From: Bacteroides caecimuris
GTDB taxonomy: Bacteria > Bacteroidota > Bacteroidia > Bacteroidales > Bacteroidaceae
Direction: 5' to 3'
DNA length: 64,000 nucleotides
Assembly (NCBI RefSeq): GCF_001688725.2
Contig: NZ_CP015401.2
Coordinates: 2,728,001 to 2,792,000, forward strand
The first letter of the stretch is position 1; each line of letters starts with the position of its first letter. Below are positions 17,224 through 27,461 of the stretch, piece by piece. Made by a program: the position numbers and the translations under genes. The notes beneath the pieces are model-generated. The model made no database searches. It saw only the letters and a list, made by a program, of their open reading frames with translations, and was not told where the DNA came from.

Positions 17224-19848
17224 ATGAGAATGTATGTCAAAGTAATGGCAGCGGTCATTGCATGTATATTGCTGAGTGGAGAAACGTTCTCAGCATTTGC
17301 AACTACCCCCGCTACAGAAAATCTGAGTTGGTTTAAAAAGAAAAAGAAGAAACCAGAAGAGAAGAGTAAAAGCGACTACGAGAAATTAGTGGAAGACAGT
17401 AAAACAACCAAAGGGATGTTTACTGTACATCAACAGAAGAATGATTATTATTTTGAAATTCCCACTTCACTTTTGGGACGTGACTTATTAGTTGTCAATA
17501 AGCTGCAACGAGTCCCTGCCGAACTTAACGATGCGGGCGTAAACCGCGGAGTAAACTATGAGAATCAGATGGTTTGCATGGAATGGGACAAAGCGACGGG
17601 CAAACTAATGTTACGCCAACAACGCCCATTACCTCTGGCCCCCCAAACGGACGCTATCTTCCGTTCGGTAAAGGATAATTTTATCTCTCCACTAATTGCC
17701 GCATTCAAAATCGAAGCAATCAATGCAGATTCTACGGCATTAGTAATCAAGGTAAATGATATTTATGACGGTACGGAAACCAGTATCAATAATGTATTTA
17801 CCAATATTAATCTGGGTACTTCGGCCATCAAGAATTTATCACGTATTCTATCCATCAAATCTTTTTCAAACAATGTCGTGGCAACTTCCGAGTTGACCAC
17901 TCGGGTAACGGAAGGAACTACTACTGTTTATGTAACGGTGGAGGTTAGTTCGTCTATTCTCTTATTGCCCGAAAAGCCGATGATGGGACGATTCGACAAT
18001 CAGAAGGTCGGTTATTTCACGAATCCGTTATTAAGTTTCAGCGATGCACAGCAGCGTACGGATAAGACACAGTATATCACCCGCTGGCGCATGGAACCCA
18101 AACCGGAAGATCGGGAGGCTTACCTGAAAGGTCAGATGGTGGAACCTGCCAAACCGATTGTCTTCTACATTGACAATTCAACTCCTTACCAATGGCGTTC
18201 GTACATTAAGAAAGGTATTGAAGACTGGCAGATTGCTTTTGAAAAGGCTGGTTTCAAGAATGCGATTATCGCCAAAGAAATCACTGACAGTATGCATGTA
18301 GACATGGATGATGTCAACTATTCCGTAGTGACTTATGCTGCTTCGGAAAAGAAAAATGCAATGGGACCTTCTTTGTTAGATCCCCGTTCCGGAGAAATCC
18401 TGGAAGCTGATATTATGTGGTGGCACAATGTGCTTTCTATGGTACGTGAATGGATTACTGTCCAGACCGGAACAGTGTGTCCGGAAGCACGTAATGTGCA
18501 ATTGCCCGATGCTTTGATGGGAGATGCCATTCGATTTGTAGCTTGTCATGAGGTAGGCCACTCTTTAGGACTCCGCCACAATATGATGGGTTCATGGGCT
18601 TTCCCAACAGATTCATTACGTTCCGAAGCATTCACTTCCAAAATGAATTCTACCGCTTCATCTATCATGGATTATGCACGATTCAATTATATCGCACAGC
18701 CTGGAGATGGAGTGAAAGTTCTTTCTCCGCATATCGGTCCATACGATATGTTCGCTATCGAATATGGGTATCGTTGGTACGGAAAGAATACTCCGGAAGA
18801 AGAAAAGGATATTTTATTCGATTTCTTGAGCAAACATACTGATCGGCTTTATAAATATAGTGAAGCACAAGACGTACGCGATGCGGTAGACCCACGTGCA
18901 CAGAACGAAGACTTAGGTGATGATCCGGTTCGTTCTTCTTTACTTGGTATTGAGAATCTGAAACGCATCGTTCCACAAATTCTTCAATGGACTACTACCG
19001 GTGAGAAGGGACAAACTTATGAAGAAGCATCTCGCCTCTACTACGCTGTAATCAACCAATGGAACAACTATTTATATCATGTCCTTGCCAATATTGGCGG
19101 TATCTACATTGAAAATACAATTGTAGGAGACGGCGTTAAAACTTATACATTCGTAGAGAAAGAGAAACAACAAGCTTCACTGAAATTTCTGATGGATGAA
19201 GTTTTGACATACCCTAAATGGCTGTTTGACACGGAAGTGGGGCAATATACTTATCTACTTCGCAATACTCCCATCGGAAAACAGGAAAATGCTCCTACAC
19301 AAATCTTAAAGAACGCCCAAGCCTATATCCTTTGGGATTTACTTGGCAATACTCGTTTGATGCGTATGATAGAGAATGAATCTGTCAATGGAAAGAAAGC
19401 CTTTACAGTAGTGGAACTTATGGACGGACTTCATAAGAACATATTCGGTGTTACCGAACGCGGTGGCATCCCTAACGTAATGGAACGTTCTTTGCAGAAA
19501 AACTTCCTCGATGCATTACTTACAGCCGCTGCAGAACCTGAAGCCGTTAAAATCAACAAGAAAATTGCCAACGAGCATTTCTTGCTTGACCACGCTACTC
19601 CTTTCTGTAGCTGTTACGCTGCCGAACAGCGTGCACTTCGTCAGGAAGACCGGATGGGTGCTCCACGTGTGCTCAACTTCTACGGCAGTCAGCTCAACCG
19701 TATTTCAGATGCTATTTCTGTGAAACGCGGTGAATTATTACGTATCAAGAAGTTGTTGCAGAACCGTCTCGGAACTTCCGATACCGCTGCACGCTATCAT
19801 TATGAGGACATGATTCTGCGTATTAATACGGCTTTAGGAATCAAATAA
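17224..19848 (+). CDS. Secreted zinc metalloprotease of the DUF5117/DUF5118/DUF4953 family
   Basis: This 874-residue protein has an N-terminal signal peptide (about 26 residues). A lysine-rich stretch with KKKKKKPEEKSKS follows at about residues 38-52. The metzincin-type zinc site HEVGHSLGLRHN is at about residue 442. Downstream SIMDY with its Met may supply the Met-turn. DUF5118 and DUF5117 are expected before the catalytic domain and DUF4953 around it. Exported proteins of this type are common in Bacteroidetes and their substrates are largely unknown. It is the first gene of an operon with SusC and SusD (32-bp and 12-bp gaps), which suggests it feeds peptides to that transporter. Confidence 0.88.
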   Translation: MRMYVKVMAAVIACILLSGETFSAFATTPATENLSWFKKKKKKPEEKSKSDYEKLVEDSKTTKGMFTVHQQKNDYYFEIPTSLLGRDLLVVNKLQRVPAELNDAGVNRGVNYENQMVCMEWDKATGKLMLRQQRPLPLAPQTDAIFRSVKDNFISPLIAAFKIEAINADSTALVIKVNDIYDGTETSINNVFTNINLGTSAIKNLSRILSIKSFSNNVVATSELTTRVTEGTTTVYVTVEVSSSILLLPEKPMMGRFDNQKVGYFTNPLLSFSDAQQRTDKTQYITRWRMEPKPEDREAYLKGQMVEPAKPIVFYIDNSTPYQWRSYIKKGIEDWQIAFEKAGFKNAIIAKEITDSMHVDMDDVNYSVVTYAASEKKNAMGPSLLDPRSGEILEADIMWWHNVLSMVREWITVQTGTVCPEARNVQLPDALMGDAIRFVACHEVGHSLGLRHNMMGSWAFPTDSLRSEAFTSKMNSTASSIMDYARFNYIAQPGDGVKVLSPHIGPYDMFAIEYGYRWYGKNTPEEEKDILFDFLSKHTDRLYKYSEAQDVRDAVDPRAQNEDLGDDPVRSSLLGIENLKRIVPQILQWTTTGEKGQTYEEASRLYYAVINQWNNYLYHVLANIGGIYIENTIVGDGVKTYTFVEKEKQQASLKFLMDEVLTYPKWLFDTEVGQYTYLLRNTPIGKQENAPTQILKNAQAYILWDLLGNTRLMRMIENESVNGKKAFTVVELMDGLHKNIFGVTERGGIPNVMERSLQKNFLDALLTAAAEPEAVKINKKIANEHFLLDHATPFCSCYAAEQRALRQEDRMGAPRVLNFYGSQLNRISDAISVKRGELLRIKKLLQNRLGTSDTAARYHYEDMILRINTALGIK

Positions 19849-19880
19849 AACAATATCAATCATTTTAATAATCTATATTG

Positions 19881-22800
19881 ATGAGAAAAAAATACTTATA
19901 CGTTCTTATATGTTTTCTGATGAGCACGTTGGCTACAGCCAACGCTGCTAATCGTATAATCACCGGAGTCGTTATATCCGGGGAAGATAATGAACCTCTG
20001 ATCGGTGCTTCCGTATATGTTAACGCAGATGACTTGAAAAAGGCCGGAGCATCACAGACTTCTCTAGGTACTATCACTGATATGGATGGTAAATTCTCCA
20101 TTTCCATTCCGGAAAAGGTGACCAGACTACATTGCAGTTATATAGGTTTTGAAGAACAAAATATCGTGTTGCAAGCTGGAAAAGATACTTATCGTATTGT
20201 ACTTCAAGCTTCATCACACACATTAGGAGACGTAGTAGTAACTGGTTATCAAGAACTAGAACGTCGTAAACTGACTGCTGCTATCGCTAAAGTAGACGTT
20301 ACAGACGGAATGGTAGGTGCTGCAAAAAGTATCGATCAGGCATTAGCGGGACAAATCGCCGGTGTGGCTGTAACGACAACTTCCGGTGCACCGGGAGCTC
20401 CAGCACGTATTCGTATTCGTGGTACTGCTTCACTGAATGGAACACAAGACCCGTTGTGGGTATTGGATGGGATACCTTTGGAGGGGACAGATATTCCTGA
20501 CCTTGGAGACGAAGCTAATAACATTGTTGACATGAAACAATCATCCATTGCTGGAATAAGCCCGAATGATATTGAGAGTATCACTATTCTGAAAGACGCT
20601 GCCGCTACTGCCATATATGGTGCACGTGCAGCAAACGGAGTAATTATCGTGACAACCAAAAAAGGAAGAACAGGCAAGCCTATCATTAATTTCAACACTA
20701 GGTTAACTTACACTCCTAATTTAGATACTTCGAAATTAAACCTTTTAAATTCTGAAGAAAAAATTAATTTAGAATTAGAATTGATGAAAGAGCCTAATGA
20801 TGTTATTAATAATCTTCCAGCTTACTATTGTAAAGGAGGTGTAGCATCTGTCTTAAAACAATATGACTTATTCAAAGTATATCAGCAGCAAGGCTGGAAT
20901 GGACTTCCCATTGAAGCACAAAATGCTATCAATCAATTAAAAAACATCAATACAGACTGGAATGATATTTTGTTTAGAGATGCTTTTACTCAAGAATATA
21001 ATTTCAGTATCTCGGGAGGAAGTGAAAAAGTTACTTACTACAACTCCCTCGGCTATTCTAAAGAAGACGGTAACGTACCAGGAGTAAGTATGAGTCGTTT
21101 TAACCTGACCAGCAAAACTTCATATCAAATGAATCGTCTGTTAAAAATTGGTTTCTCTCTTTTTGCCAACAGACGAAAAAACACAAACTTTGTTACAGAT
21201 TCGCATGGTTATTCAAACCCTATTTATTATGCACGTACAGCCAACCCATATCAAGAAAGTTACGATGCAGCGGGTAACTATATATATGACTATAATATTA
21301 ATACAGATGATGAACCAAACCCTAATCAGGGCTTTAATATTTTTGAGGAACGAGCCAACACAAATAAGGAAACAGTAACAAGTGCAGTCAATGCAATGTT
21401 TAATGCAGACCTGCGTTTCAATGACCATTGGAAACTTACATCACAAGTTGGCTTACAATGGGAACAAGCTAACCAAGAACAATATATCGGAGGCAATACA
21501 TTTACAATGCGCAACATGCGAGAGAATAGTAAATATGACAATGGTACAAAATATCTTATTCCCGAAGGAGGTATGCACAAAGTCAATAATGCCACGACAT
21601 CGCAAATCACATGGAAAGTACAAGGAGAATGGAATCAATCTTTCAAAGATATCCATGAGGTTCAAATCATGGCAGGTTCCGAGATTCGAAAGAATTGGTA
21701 TGATGCAATAGCCACCAATGCCTATGGATATGATCCTAAGACTCTCACAACAAAGCCAATTATCTTTAGAGACAAAGATGACGCCAAAAATTATCCATTA
21801 CATACAAAAAGTTACACAGAAAATGCTTTTGCCTCATTCTATACCAACGGTTCTTATACATTAATGAGACGTTATACATTAGGAGCAAGCGTTCGCATGG
21901 ATGGTTCCGACCTTTTTGGTGTAGATAAGAAATATCGTTACCTGCCAATTTATTCTGTTAGCGGTCTCTGGCGTATATCAGACGAACCCTTTTTAAGAAC
22001 AACGAGAAATTGGATGGATAATTTAGCATTACGATTATCTTATGGATTACAAGGAAATATAGACAAAAACACCTCTCCTTACCTTATTGGTGATTATAAA
22101 AACGAGACTATACTTAACAATGAGGAAACAAGTATCAGCATATCGGGAGCCCCTAATGACAAATTGCGTTGGGAAAAAACTGCTTCATACAACATTGGTG
22201 TCGATTTTTCTATATTAAAATCAGCAATAAACATGAGTGTGGACTACTATTACCGCAAAGGAACAGATCTTATTGGTATAAAAAACCTACCTCTAGAAAA
22301 CGGCTTCGAGAGTATGACCATTAACTGGGCAAGTATGGAAAATAAAGGCGTAGAAATCAATCTGCAAACACGTAATATAACTACCCGTAATTTCTCTTGG
22401 TATACAACATTCAACTTTGCCTATAATTATAACAAAGTATTAAAAGACCTGACAGCTTCCAATAGTCTCACTCCTGGACTCGAAGGTTCTCCTGTAGGTG
22501 CTATCTTTGCAATCAAAAGCGAAGTCGATCCTGAGACCGGACGTATACTCATCTACCCGAAAGGAAGTAATGAAGCCATTGATGTAGAAACATTGTTTGA
22601 CATGAAAGATGAATGGGGTATCGGGTATTACTCTTACAATGAAGATGCAGAGTTCCGACGTAATTTATATGAATATGCAGGTACTACTGACGCTCCTTAT
22701 ACTGGTGGTTTAATCAACACATTTAATTACCGCAATTGGGAACTAAGTTTTAATTTTGCTTACAATTTGGGAGCCCATGTCCGTACAAGTCCATCATATG

Positions 22801-23201
22801 ATATAACCAGCTTCGACCCAGGACATAATGTAAATCGCGATATCTTGGACCGCTGGACACCGGAAAACCCTACTGGAAAATTACCAGCTCTTCTTAACCG
22901 TAACAATTATCCGGCAGACAACTATTTCTTTGATAACGTCAAAGAAGTCTACAGAAATCTTGATATATGGGTAAAGCGTCTTAGTTATGTACGTCTACAA
23001 AATATAAGACTGGCTTATACGCTACCACAGGAATGGCTACATAAAATAAATATAAATGGAGCAACCGTTGCCCTAGAAGGTCGTAACTTGTTTGTCTTTG
23101 GTTCCAGTTATAAAAATTACATGGATCCGGAATCTATGTTCAACCGTTATTCCACTCCTGTAGCCAAATCAATGACATTCAACCTGAGTCTTAACTTTTA
23201 A
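19881..23201 (+). CDS. SusC/RagA-type TonB-dependent outer membrane transporter
   Basis: This is a 1106-residue outer membrane protein starting at ATG 19881. After the signal peptide (ends near ANAAN) comes a carboxypeptidase-like regulatory domain (about residues 26-112), with the conserved GVVISGEDNEPLIGASVYV. The TonB-box region LGDVVVTGY follows, then the plug (QALAGQIAGVAV, RIRIRGTASLNGTQDPLWVL, ILKDAAATAIYGARAANGVI) and a beta-barrel to the C-terminal Phe. It pairs with the SusD gene 12 bp downstream to import an oligomer. The protease upstream points to peptides rather than glycans, and no glycoside hydrolase is nearby. Confidence 0.95.
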   Translation: MRKKYLYVLICFLMSTLATANAANRIITGVVISGEDNEPLIGASVYVNADDLKKAGASQTSLGTITDMDGKFSISIPEKVTRLHCSYIGFEEQNIVLQAGKDTYRIVLQASSHTLGDVVVTGYQELERRKLTAAIAKVDVTDGMVGAAKSIDQALAGQIAGVAVTTTSGAPGAPARIRIRGTASLNGTQDPLWVLDGIPLEGTDIPDLGDEANNIVDMKQSSIAGISPNDIESITILKDAAATAIYGARAANGVIIVTTKKGRTGKPIINFNTRLTYTPNLDTSKLNLLNSEEKINLELELMKEPNDVINNLPAYYCKGGVASVLKQYDLFKVYQQQGWNGLPIEAQNAINQLKNINTDWNDILFRDAFTQEYNFSISGGSEKVTYYNSLGYSKEDGNVPGVSMSRFNLTSKTSYQMNRLLKIGFSLFANRRKNTNFVTDSHGYSNPIYYARTANPYQESYDAAGNYIYDYNINTDDEPNPNQGFNIFEERANTNKETVTSAVNAMFNADLRFNDHWKLTSQVGLQWEQANQEQYIGGNTFTMRNMRENSKYDNGTKYLIPEGGMHKVNNATTSQITWKVQGEWNQSFKDIHEVQIMAGSEIRKNWYDAIATNAYGYDPKTLTTKPIIFRDKDDAKNYPLHTKSYTENAFASFYTNGSYTLMRRYTLGASVRMDGSDLFGVDKKYRYLPIYSVSGLWRISDEPFLRTTRNWMDNLALRLSYGLQGNIDKNTSPYLIGDYKNETILNNEETSISISGAPNDKLRWEKTASYNIGVDFSILKSAINMSVDYYYRKGTDLIGIKNLPLENGFESMTINWASMENKGVEINLQTRNITTRNFSWYTTFNFAYNYNKVLKDLTASNSLTPGLEGSPVGAIFAIKSEVDPETGRILIYPKGSNEAIDVETLFDMKDEWGIGYYSYNEDAEFRRNLYEYAGTTDAPYTGGLINTFNYRNWELSFNFAYNLGAHVRTSPSYDITSFDPGHNVNRDILDRWTPENPTGKLPALLNRNNYPADNYFFDNVKEVYRNLDIWVKRLSYVRLQNIRLAYTLPQEWLHKININGATVALEGRNLFVFGSSYKNYMDPESMFNRYSTPVAKSMTFNLSLNF

Positions 23202-23213
23202 AATTAAAGATAT

Positions 23214-24572
23214 ATGGATAAGATAAAAAAACTATATACAATTTTCATAATCAGCGGATGTTTGGTTCTTTCCTTGACATCATGTGATAGTTTTCTAGAC
23301 ATTCAGCCTGTAGGAAAAGTTATTCCTAATACTTTGGAAGAATATAGAGCACTTATAACTACAGCTTATGGGGTAGATTTGACAGATAGAGGCATGTGCG
23401 ACATGCGTACGGAGGATATTTCTGTCAGCAAAGACGAATTTGATCAAAATAACTTCAAAGACATTGAAAGATGGGTTACAAGTAATCCATCCGGAACAGA
23501 ATTTGGCTGGAGCTATTACTACCAAAATATTTATTATGCCAATGCTATCATCAACAAGAAAAATGAGATAACAGAAGGGAGTGAAGCAGAAATTAATCAG
23601 TTAGTGGGAGAAGCATATTTTATGAGAGGGTATATGCACTTTCTGCTAGTCAACCTTTATGGACAACCATATACAAAAGAAGGAGCGCCAACTAGCAAAG
23701 CCATTCCATTAAAATTATCCCTGGATTTGGAAGAGATGCCGTCACGTAATACAGTAGAAGAAATCTATACATCTATTCTTTCCGATATTGAAAATGCCCG
23801 GCAACTCATCAACCATAAAGAATGGGAAACTGATTATAACTATCGCTTCAGCAAACTTGCTGTAGATGCGTTTGAATCTCGTGTACGACTTTATAAAGGT
23901 GAATGGCAAGCGGCCTATAATGCAGCAGAACGTGTACTAGAACAGAAAAGCGCATTAGAGGACTACAATAATAACAATAGCACCGACTTTCAGATGCCTA
24001 ACACATATACTTCTGTAGAGTCTATCACTGCTTATGAAAATGTATATAGCCGTAACGGAATTAATGCTTCACTTGCCACCCCAACATTCGTTAAAATGTT
24101 CAAAGAAGGAGATCTTCGTACTGAAAGATATTTCGGTGATGTAGATGAGGAAAATGATGGCAACTACAAAATTATTAAAACCAATGAGACTTCACAATAT
24201 AAATGTACTTTCCGTACTGCTGAACTCTATCTAAATGCAGCTGAAGCTCTTGCTCAACTAGACCAACTTCCAGAAGCCCGTGACTATCTGCTAAAACTAA
24301 TGGAAAAAAGGTATACCTCTGCAGGATATACGCAGAAAAAGAACGAAGTAAATGCAATGAATCAGGCAGAACTTATTACCGAAATATTAAACGAACGGGC
24401 GCGTGAATTAGCTTTCGAAGGACATCGTTGGTTCGACCTACGCCGCACCACTCGTCCTGAACAAAGAAAAACAATAGATGGGCAAACATTGATATTGTCG
24501 CAAGATGACGAACGATATACACTGCGCATCCCTCAAAGTGCTATCGCAGCCAATCCTGATCTAATGAATTAA
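23214..24572 (+). CDS. SusD/RagB-type nutrient-binding lipoprotein
   Basis: This 452-residue lipoprotein has a lipobox LSLTSC at about residue 23, followed by DSFLDIQPVGKVIP. The TPR-like core includes YYQNIYYANAIINK, LVGEAYFMRGYMHFLLVNLYG, and the C-terminal motif NERARELAFEGHRWFDLRR. It is shorter than average for the family. It would form the lid on the SusC barrel at the cell surface. Confidence 0.93.
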   Translation: MDKIKKLYTIFIISGCLVLSLTSCDSFLDIQPVGKVIPNTLEEYRALITTAYGVDLTDRGMCDMRTEDISVSKDEFDQNNFKDIERWVTSNPSGTEFGWSYYYQNIYYANAIINKKNEITEGSEAEINQLVGEAYFMRGYMHFLLVNLYGQPYTKEGAPTSKAIPLKLSLDLEEMPSRNTVEEIYTSILSDIENARQLINHKEWETDYNYRFSKLAVDAFESRVRLYKGEWQAAYNAAERVLEQKSALEDYNNNNSTDFQMPNTYTSVESITAYENVYSRNGINASLATPTFVKMFKEGDLRTERYFGDVDEENDGNYKIIKTNETSQYKCTFRTAELYLNAAEALAQLDQLPEARDYLLKLMEKRYTSAGYTQKKNEVNAMNQAELITEILNERARELAFEGHRWFDLRRTTRPEQRKTIDGQTLILSQDDERYTLRIPQSAIAANPDLMN

Positions 24573-24626
24573 TACATCACTTCAAAATACGGGTTCTATC
24601 CTAAAACGAAGTTATCTTACATTCAG

Positions 24627-24675
24627 AATAACTCCATTCTCCTTTTTCTGGAAGAAAGAGAATGGAGTTATTTTT
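24627..24675 (+). terminator. Terminator of the metalloprotease-SusCD operon
   Basis: An inverted repeat (ATAACTCCATTCTC / GAGAATGGAGTTAT, inner pairing partly continued by CTTTTTC and GAAGAAAG) is followed by TTTTT. It lies about 55 bp after the SusD stop. Confidence 0.85.
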
Positions 24676-24772
24676 GACACACTTTTGTTATTCATGCACT
24701 GTTGGATTTAAGATCTTGAATGGGAAAATCAACAACCTAGAGTACAACATTTAATATATTACACAATATATA

Positions 24773-26065
24773 CTATTTCAATTTTTCATCTAGCAATTTT
24801 TGCAATTGTCCTTTTTCTGCACGAAGAGCTGAACCGGCATAGACTATAATTCCTTCTTTATCAATTATAATCATGTGAGGAATTCCTCCTATTAGATAAT
24901 CTCCCATAAAAGACTTCATCTCTTCATTCGAGCTTGTCCTAAGTTGTTCCCAAGGCATTTCAAATTTGTCCACTGCTTCTTTCCATTTCTTATCTGAATC
25001 ATCGATTGAAACACTGACTATTGAAAGGCCTTTGTCTTTATAATCATCATAAACTTTTTTCAAATGTGGAATTTCTCTTTTACAAGGTCCACACCATGAC
25101 GCCCATACATCAACAACTAATAATTTGGACTTGCCAACATAGTTTTTCAGTTCTTTGCGTTTCTTAGAAAGCGTCTCGAATATATGATTTTTAAATGTTT
25201 CTCCTGACATTTGGGAAAGCTTATTCATACGTTCTTGATCTCTTTTATGTTCCTCTACTACAGCAAGCATCCATGGAGTATTTTTCAGGGTATCATCAGC
25301 TAACCCATATAATTCTTCAAAATCGGGCAATGAATAATTCCATCCATAGCAGTACATACGTCCTATTCCATTATGTATATTCTGCTTCACAAATTCTTTA
25401 TACATTGCTCTTCTTGACATACCAAACATTCGCCGCAAACTATCTGATTTAACCTGAAGGATATCATTGGTAAAACGCTTCGTCGTTCTCTGGAATTGCG
25501 TTAAAGCATCATTCAAAGGCGTACCAACCGCACTCAATGAATCTAAAGAGACTTGTATATTTCCTGCATCCAAGAATAATTCTACTGAACGCGTGGGTTT
25601 GGGATAATTACCTACTGCCAATATTGAAGGATTATAGTCATTCACCTTTCCTCGAAAACTGAATTTACCATCCGCCACCATTACCGTATCAACATGTTGG
25701 ATCTTCTCCCAATCGGTAGACTTGAATGTGAATAACATAGCAAGTTCTCCATTATATGCAGGGTTTATCGTCCCATGAATTATATATTCATCAGGTTGCA
25801 AAGGGGCTTCTTCCGGTTTATTAATTGTCCAAAAGGTCCAAATACCATTTCGTGCTATTTCACCAAAATTCATGATAGCATTACGAACAGATATAACCTC
25901 ACCTGTCCCAGTTGCTTCTTCTTTATAAACTTTCCAATATGCCACTTGTGTATCCATAACTTTAGAATCCATAAAGCAGATAACCGTAGAATCAGGCAAC
26001 TGCATTTGGCTTTTTATCGGTAGAAAAAACATCTGCATCAACAAAAAAAATACTATATATTTCAT
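24773..26065 (-). CDS. DUF4369/TlpA-type thiol-disulfide oxidoreductase, copy 2 of the peptide locus
   Basis: This is a 430-residue exported protein. The signal peptide (about residues 1-19) is followed by a DUF4369-like beta domain (about 85-180). A helical middle part leads to a TlpA/ResA thioredoxin domain (about 300-430) with active site WASWCGPCKRE and the cis-Pro in GGIPHMII. From about residue 66 on it is almost identical to the protein encoded at 31003-32298; the first ~65 residues differ strongly. It is the last gene of the peptide operon, downstream of a decayed precursor gene. A periplasmic role in reducing or shuffling peptide disulfides is inferred. Confidence 0.85.
   Translation of the reverse strand: MKYIVFFLLMQMFFLPIKSQMQLPDSTVICFMDSKVMDTQVAYWKVYKEEATGTGEVISVRNAIMNFGEIARNGIWTFWTINKPEEAPLQPDEYIIHGTINPAYNGELAMLFTFKSTDWEKIQHVDTVMVADGKFSFRGKVNDYNPSILAVGNYPKPTRSVELFLDAGNIQVSLDSLSAVGTPLNDALTQFQRTTKRFTNDILQVKSDSLRRMFGMSRRAMYKEFVKQNIHNGIGRMYCYGWNYSLPDFEELYGLADDTLKNTPWMLAVVEEHKRDQERMNKLSQMSGETFKNHIFETLSKKRKELKNYVGKSKLLVVDVWASWCGPCKREIPHLKKVYDDYKDKGLSIVSVSIDDSDKKWKEAVDKFEMPWEQLRTSSNEEMKSFMGDYLIGGIPHMIIIDKEGIIVYAGSALRAEKGQLQKLLDEKLK
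24802..25860 (-). repeat. 1.06-kb near-identical direct repeat, unit A
   Basis: This segment equals 31032-32090 with a constant offset of 6230 bp and no indel. By eye I count about six base differences, all but perhaps one silent. It covers the 3' five-sixths of the TlpA-like gene. Sequence outside both ends diverges quickly, which points to recent duplication or gene conversion. Confidence 0.9.
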
Positions 26066-26137
26066 ATTTACTCATAAATTGAAGCCTATTTCCTGTAAGA
26101 AAAAAATAGACTTTATATTAATAATTACTACAGCTAA

Positions 26138-26269
26138 TTAAAATTTAGTTGACATGACACATTCACATCCTATTGTTTTTTTACAAAATCTTAGTACAGA
26201 AGGAAGTTTCTGAGTCATAATGCATATTATGGAACACAATACCCAGAACATTCTTAATAACTTTTTCAT
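26138..26269 (-). pseudogene. Decayed copy of the GG-leader peptide precursor
   Basis: A 43-codon frame starts with MKKLL and ends with FCKKTIGCECVMSTKF. The end matches the end of the intact precursor at 32367-32636 (ICKKTIGCECVISGIN). The upstream A+T-rich 25 bp before the start also match those of the intact gene. Nearly all of the leader, including the double glycine, and the first half of the core are missing. Frame shifts separate traces such as SGYCVP and HYDS that match CSGTCAPYRHYDS in the other copy. It sits between glf and the second TlpA-like gene, exactly where a precursor should be. It cannot be matured by the GG route. Confidence 0.75.
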
Positions 26270-26321
26270 ATCTATAAATCATTAGATTAATAATACTTTA
26301 ATGGGGCAGCCCTGATTAAAG

Positions 26322-27434
26322 TTATATAAACTTATGACTAAAATCTAGCGCTCTTTGTACAACTTCATCCATATTATAATACTTATATTCAGCTAGTCTT
26401 CCTCCGAAATCTACTCTTTCTTCTTGCTGAGCTAACATCCGATACTTCTCATACAAGGTATTATTATGTTCATCATTCACTGGATAATAAGGCTCACCTC
26501 CTTTAGCAAAACTCTGTGGATATTCTATAGTAATTACCGTATCTCGTTGATTTCCAAACTCAAAATGCTTATGCTCAATAATTCGAGTATAAGGAACCTC
26601 AGCATCAGTATAATTAACTACAGCATTTCCTTGGTAATTCTCAACTCCATTCAATAAGGTGGTATCAAACTTCAAACTACGATACTCTAATCTACCATAA
26701 CAATAATTAAAATATCGATCGATCTCTCCCGTATAGATTATCCGTGCCGCCATATTATCAAAACAATCTTTCTTCTTAAAATAATCTGTATTTAGCATAA
26801 CATCGCAATCGATCAACATTCTTTCAATAATAGGAGTATAACCACCTATCGGAATTCCTTGATAGTTATCATTGAAATAATTATTATCAAAAACGAATCG
26901 TACAGGAATACGTTTTATTATTGAGGGTGGAAGTTCCGTCGCTTTTCTGCCCCACTGCTTTTCTGTATATCCTTTTATTAAAGTCTCATATATATCTTTT
27001 CCGACTAAAGATATTGCCTGTTCCTCTAAATTGGACGGTTCTTCTATGTTAGCCATCTTTTTTTGAAGCTCAATAATCTTACGTACATCTTCTTGAGTTA
27101 TAGCACCCCACATTTGATAAAAGGTATTCATATTAAAAGGCAAATTGTATAATTTACCTTTATAATTAGCAATAGGAGAATTTGTATATCTATTGAATTC
27201 TGCAAATGAATTTATATACTTCCATACTCTCTTATCATTTGTGTGGAAAATGTGTGCTCCATATTGATGAACAGTAATCCCATTTACAGTATTTGTATAC
27301 ACATTACCTCCAATGTGCCCACGCTTATCAATAACTAAACAAGACTTTCCTTTTTTAGTCATTTGTTCTGCCACTACAGAACCGAATAAGCCACAACCAA
27401 CTATTAGATAATCATATTGTTTCATAATGTTCAA
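26322..27434 (-). CDS. glf: UDP-galactopyranose mutase
   Basis: This 370-residue flavoenzyme converts UDP-galactopyranose to UDP-galactofuranose. It has the FAD fold DYLIVGCGLFGSVVAEQ, the substrate region IGGNVYTNTVNGITVHQYGA-HIFHT, KQWGR, and the C-terminal TVITIEYPQ and PYYPVND. A second ATG at 27425 is an equally good start. It is unusual in a peptide-export operon. Its presence next to a glycosyltransferase suggests that the sugar donor for this locus is UDP-galactofuranose, which is inference. Confidence 0.92.
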   Translation of the reverse strand: MNIMKQYDYLIVGCGLFGSVVAEQMTKKGKSCLVIDKRGHIGGNVYTNTVNGITVHQYGAHIFHTNDKRVWKYINSFAEFNRYTNSPIANYKGKLYNLPFNMNTFYQMWGAITQEDVRKIIELQKKMANIEEPSNLEEQAISLVGKDIYETLIKGYTEKQWGRKATELPPSIIKRIPVRFVFDNNYFNDNYQGIPIGGYTPIIERMLIDCDVMLNTDYFKKKDCFDNMAARIIYTGEIDRYFNYCYGRLEYRSLKFDTTLLNGVENYQGNAVVNYTDAEVPYTRIIEHKHFEFGNQRDTVITIEYPQSFAKGGEPYYPVNDEHNNTLYEKYRMLAQQEERVDFGGRLAEYKYYNMDEVVQRALDFSHKFI

Positions 27435-27461
27435 AGATTATACATCACATTATTAATAGCT

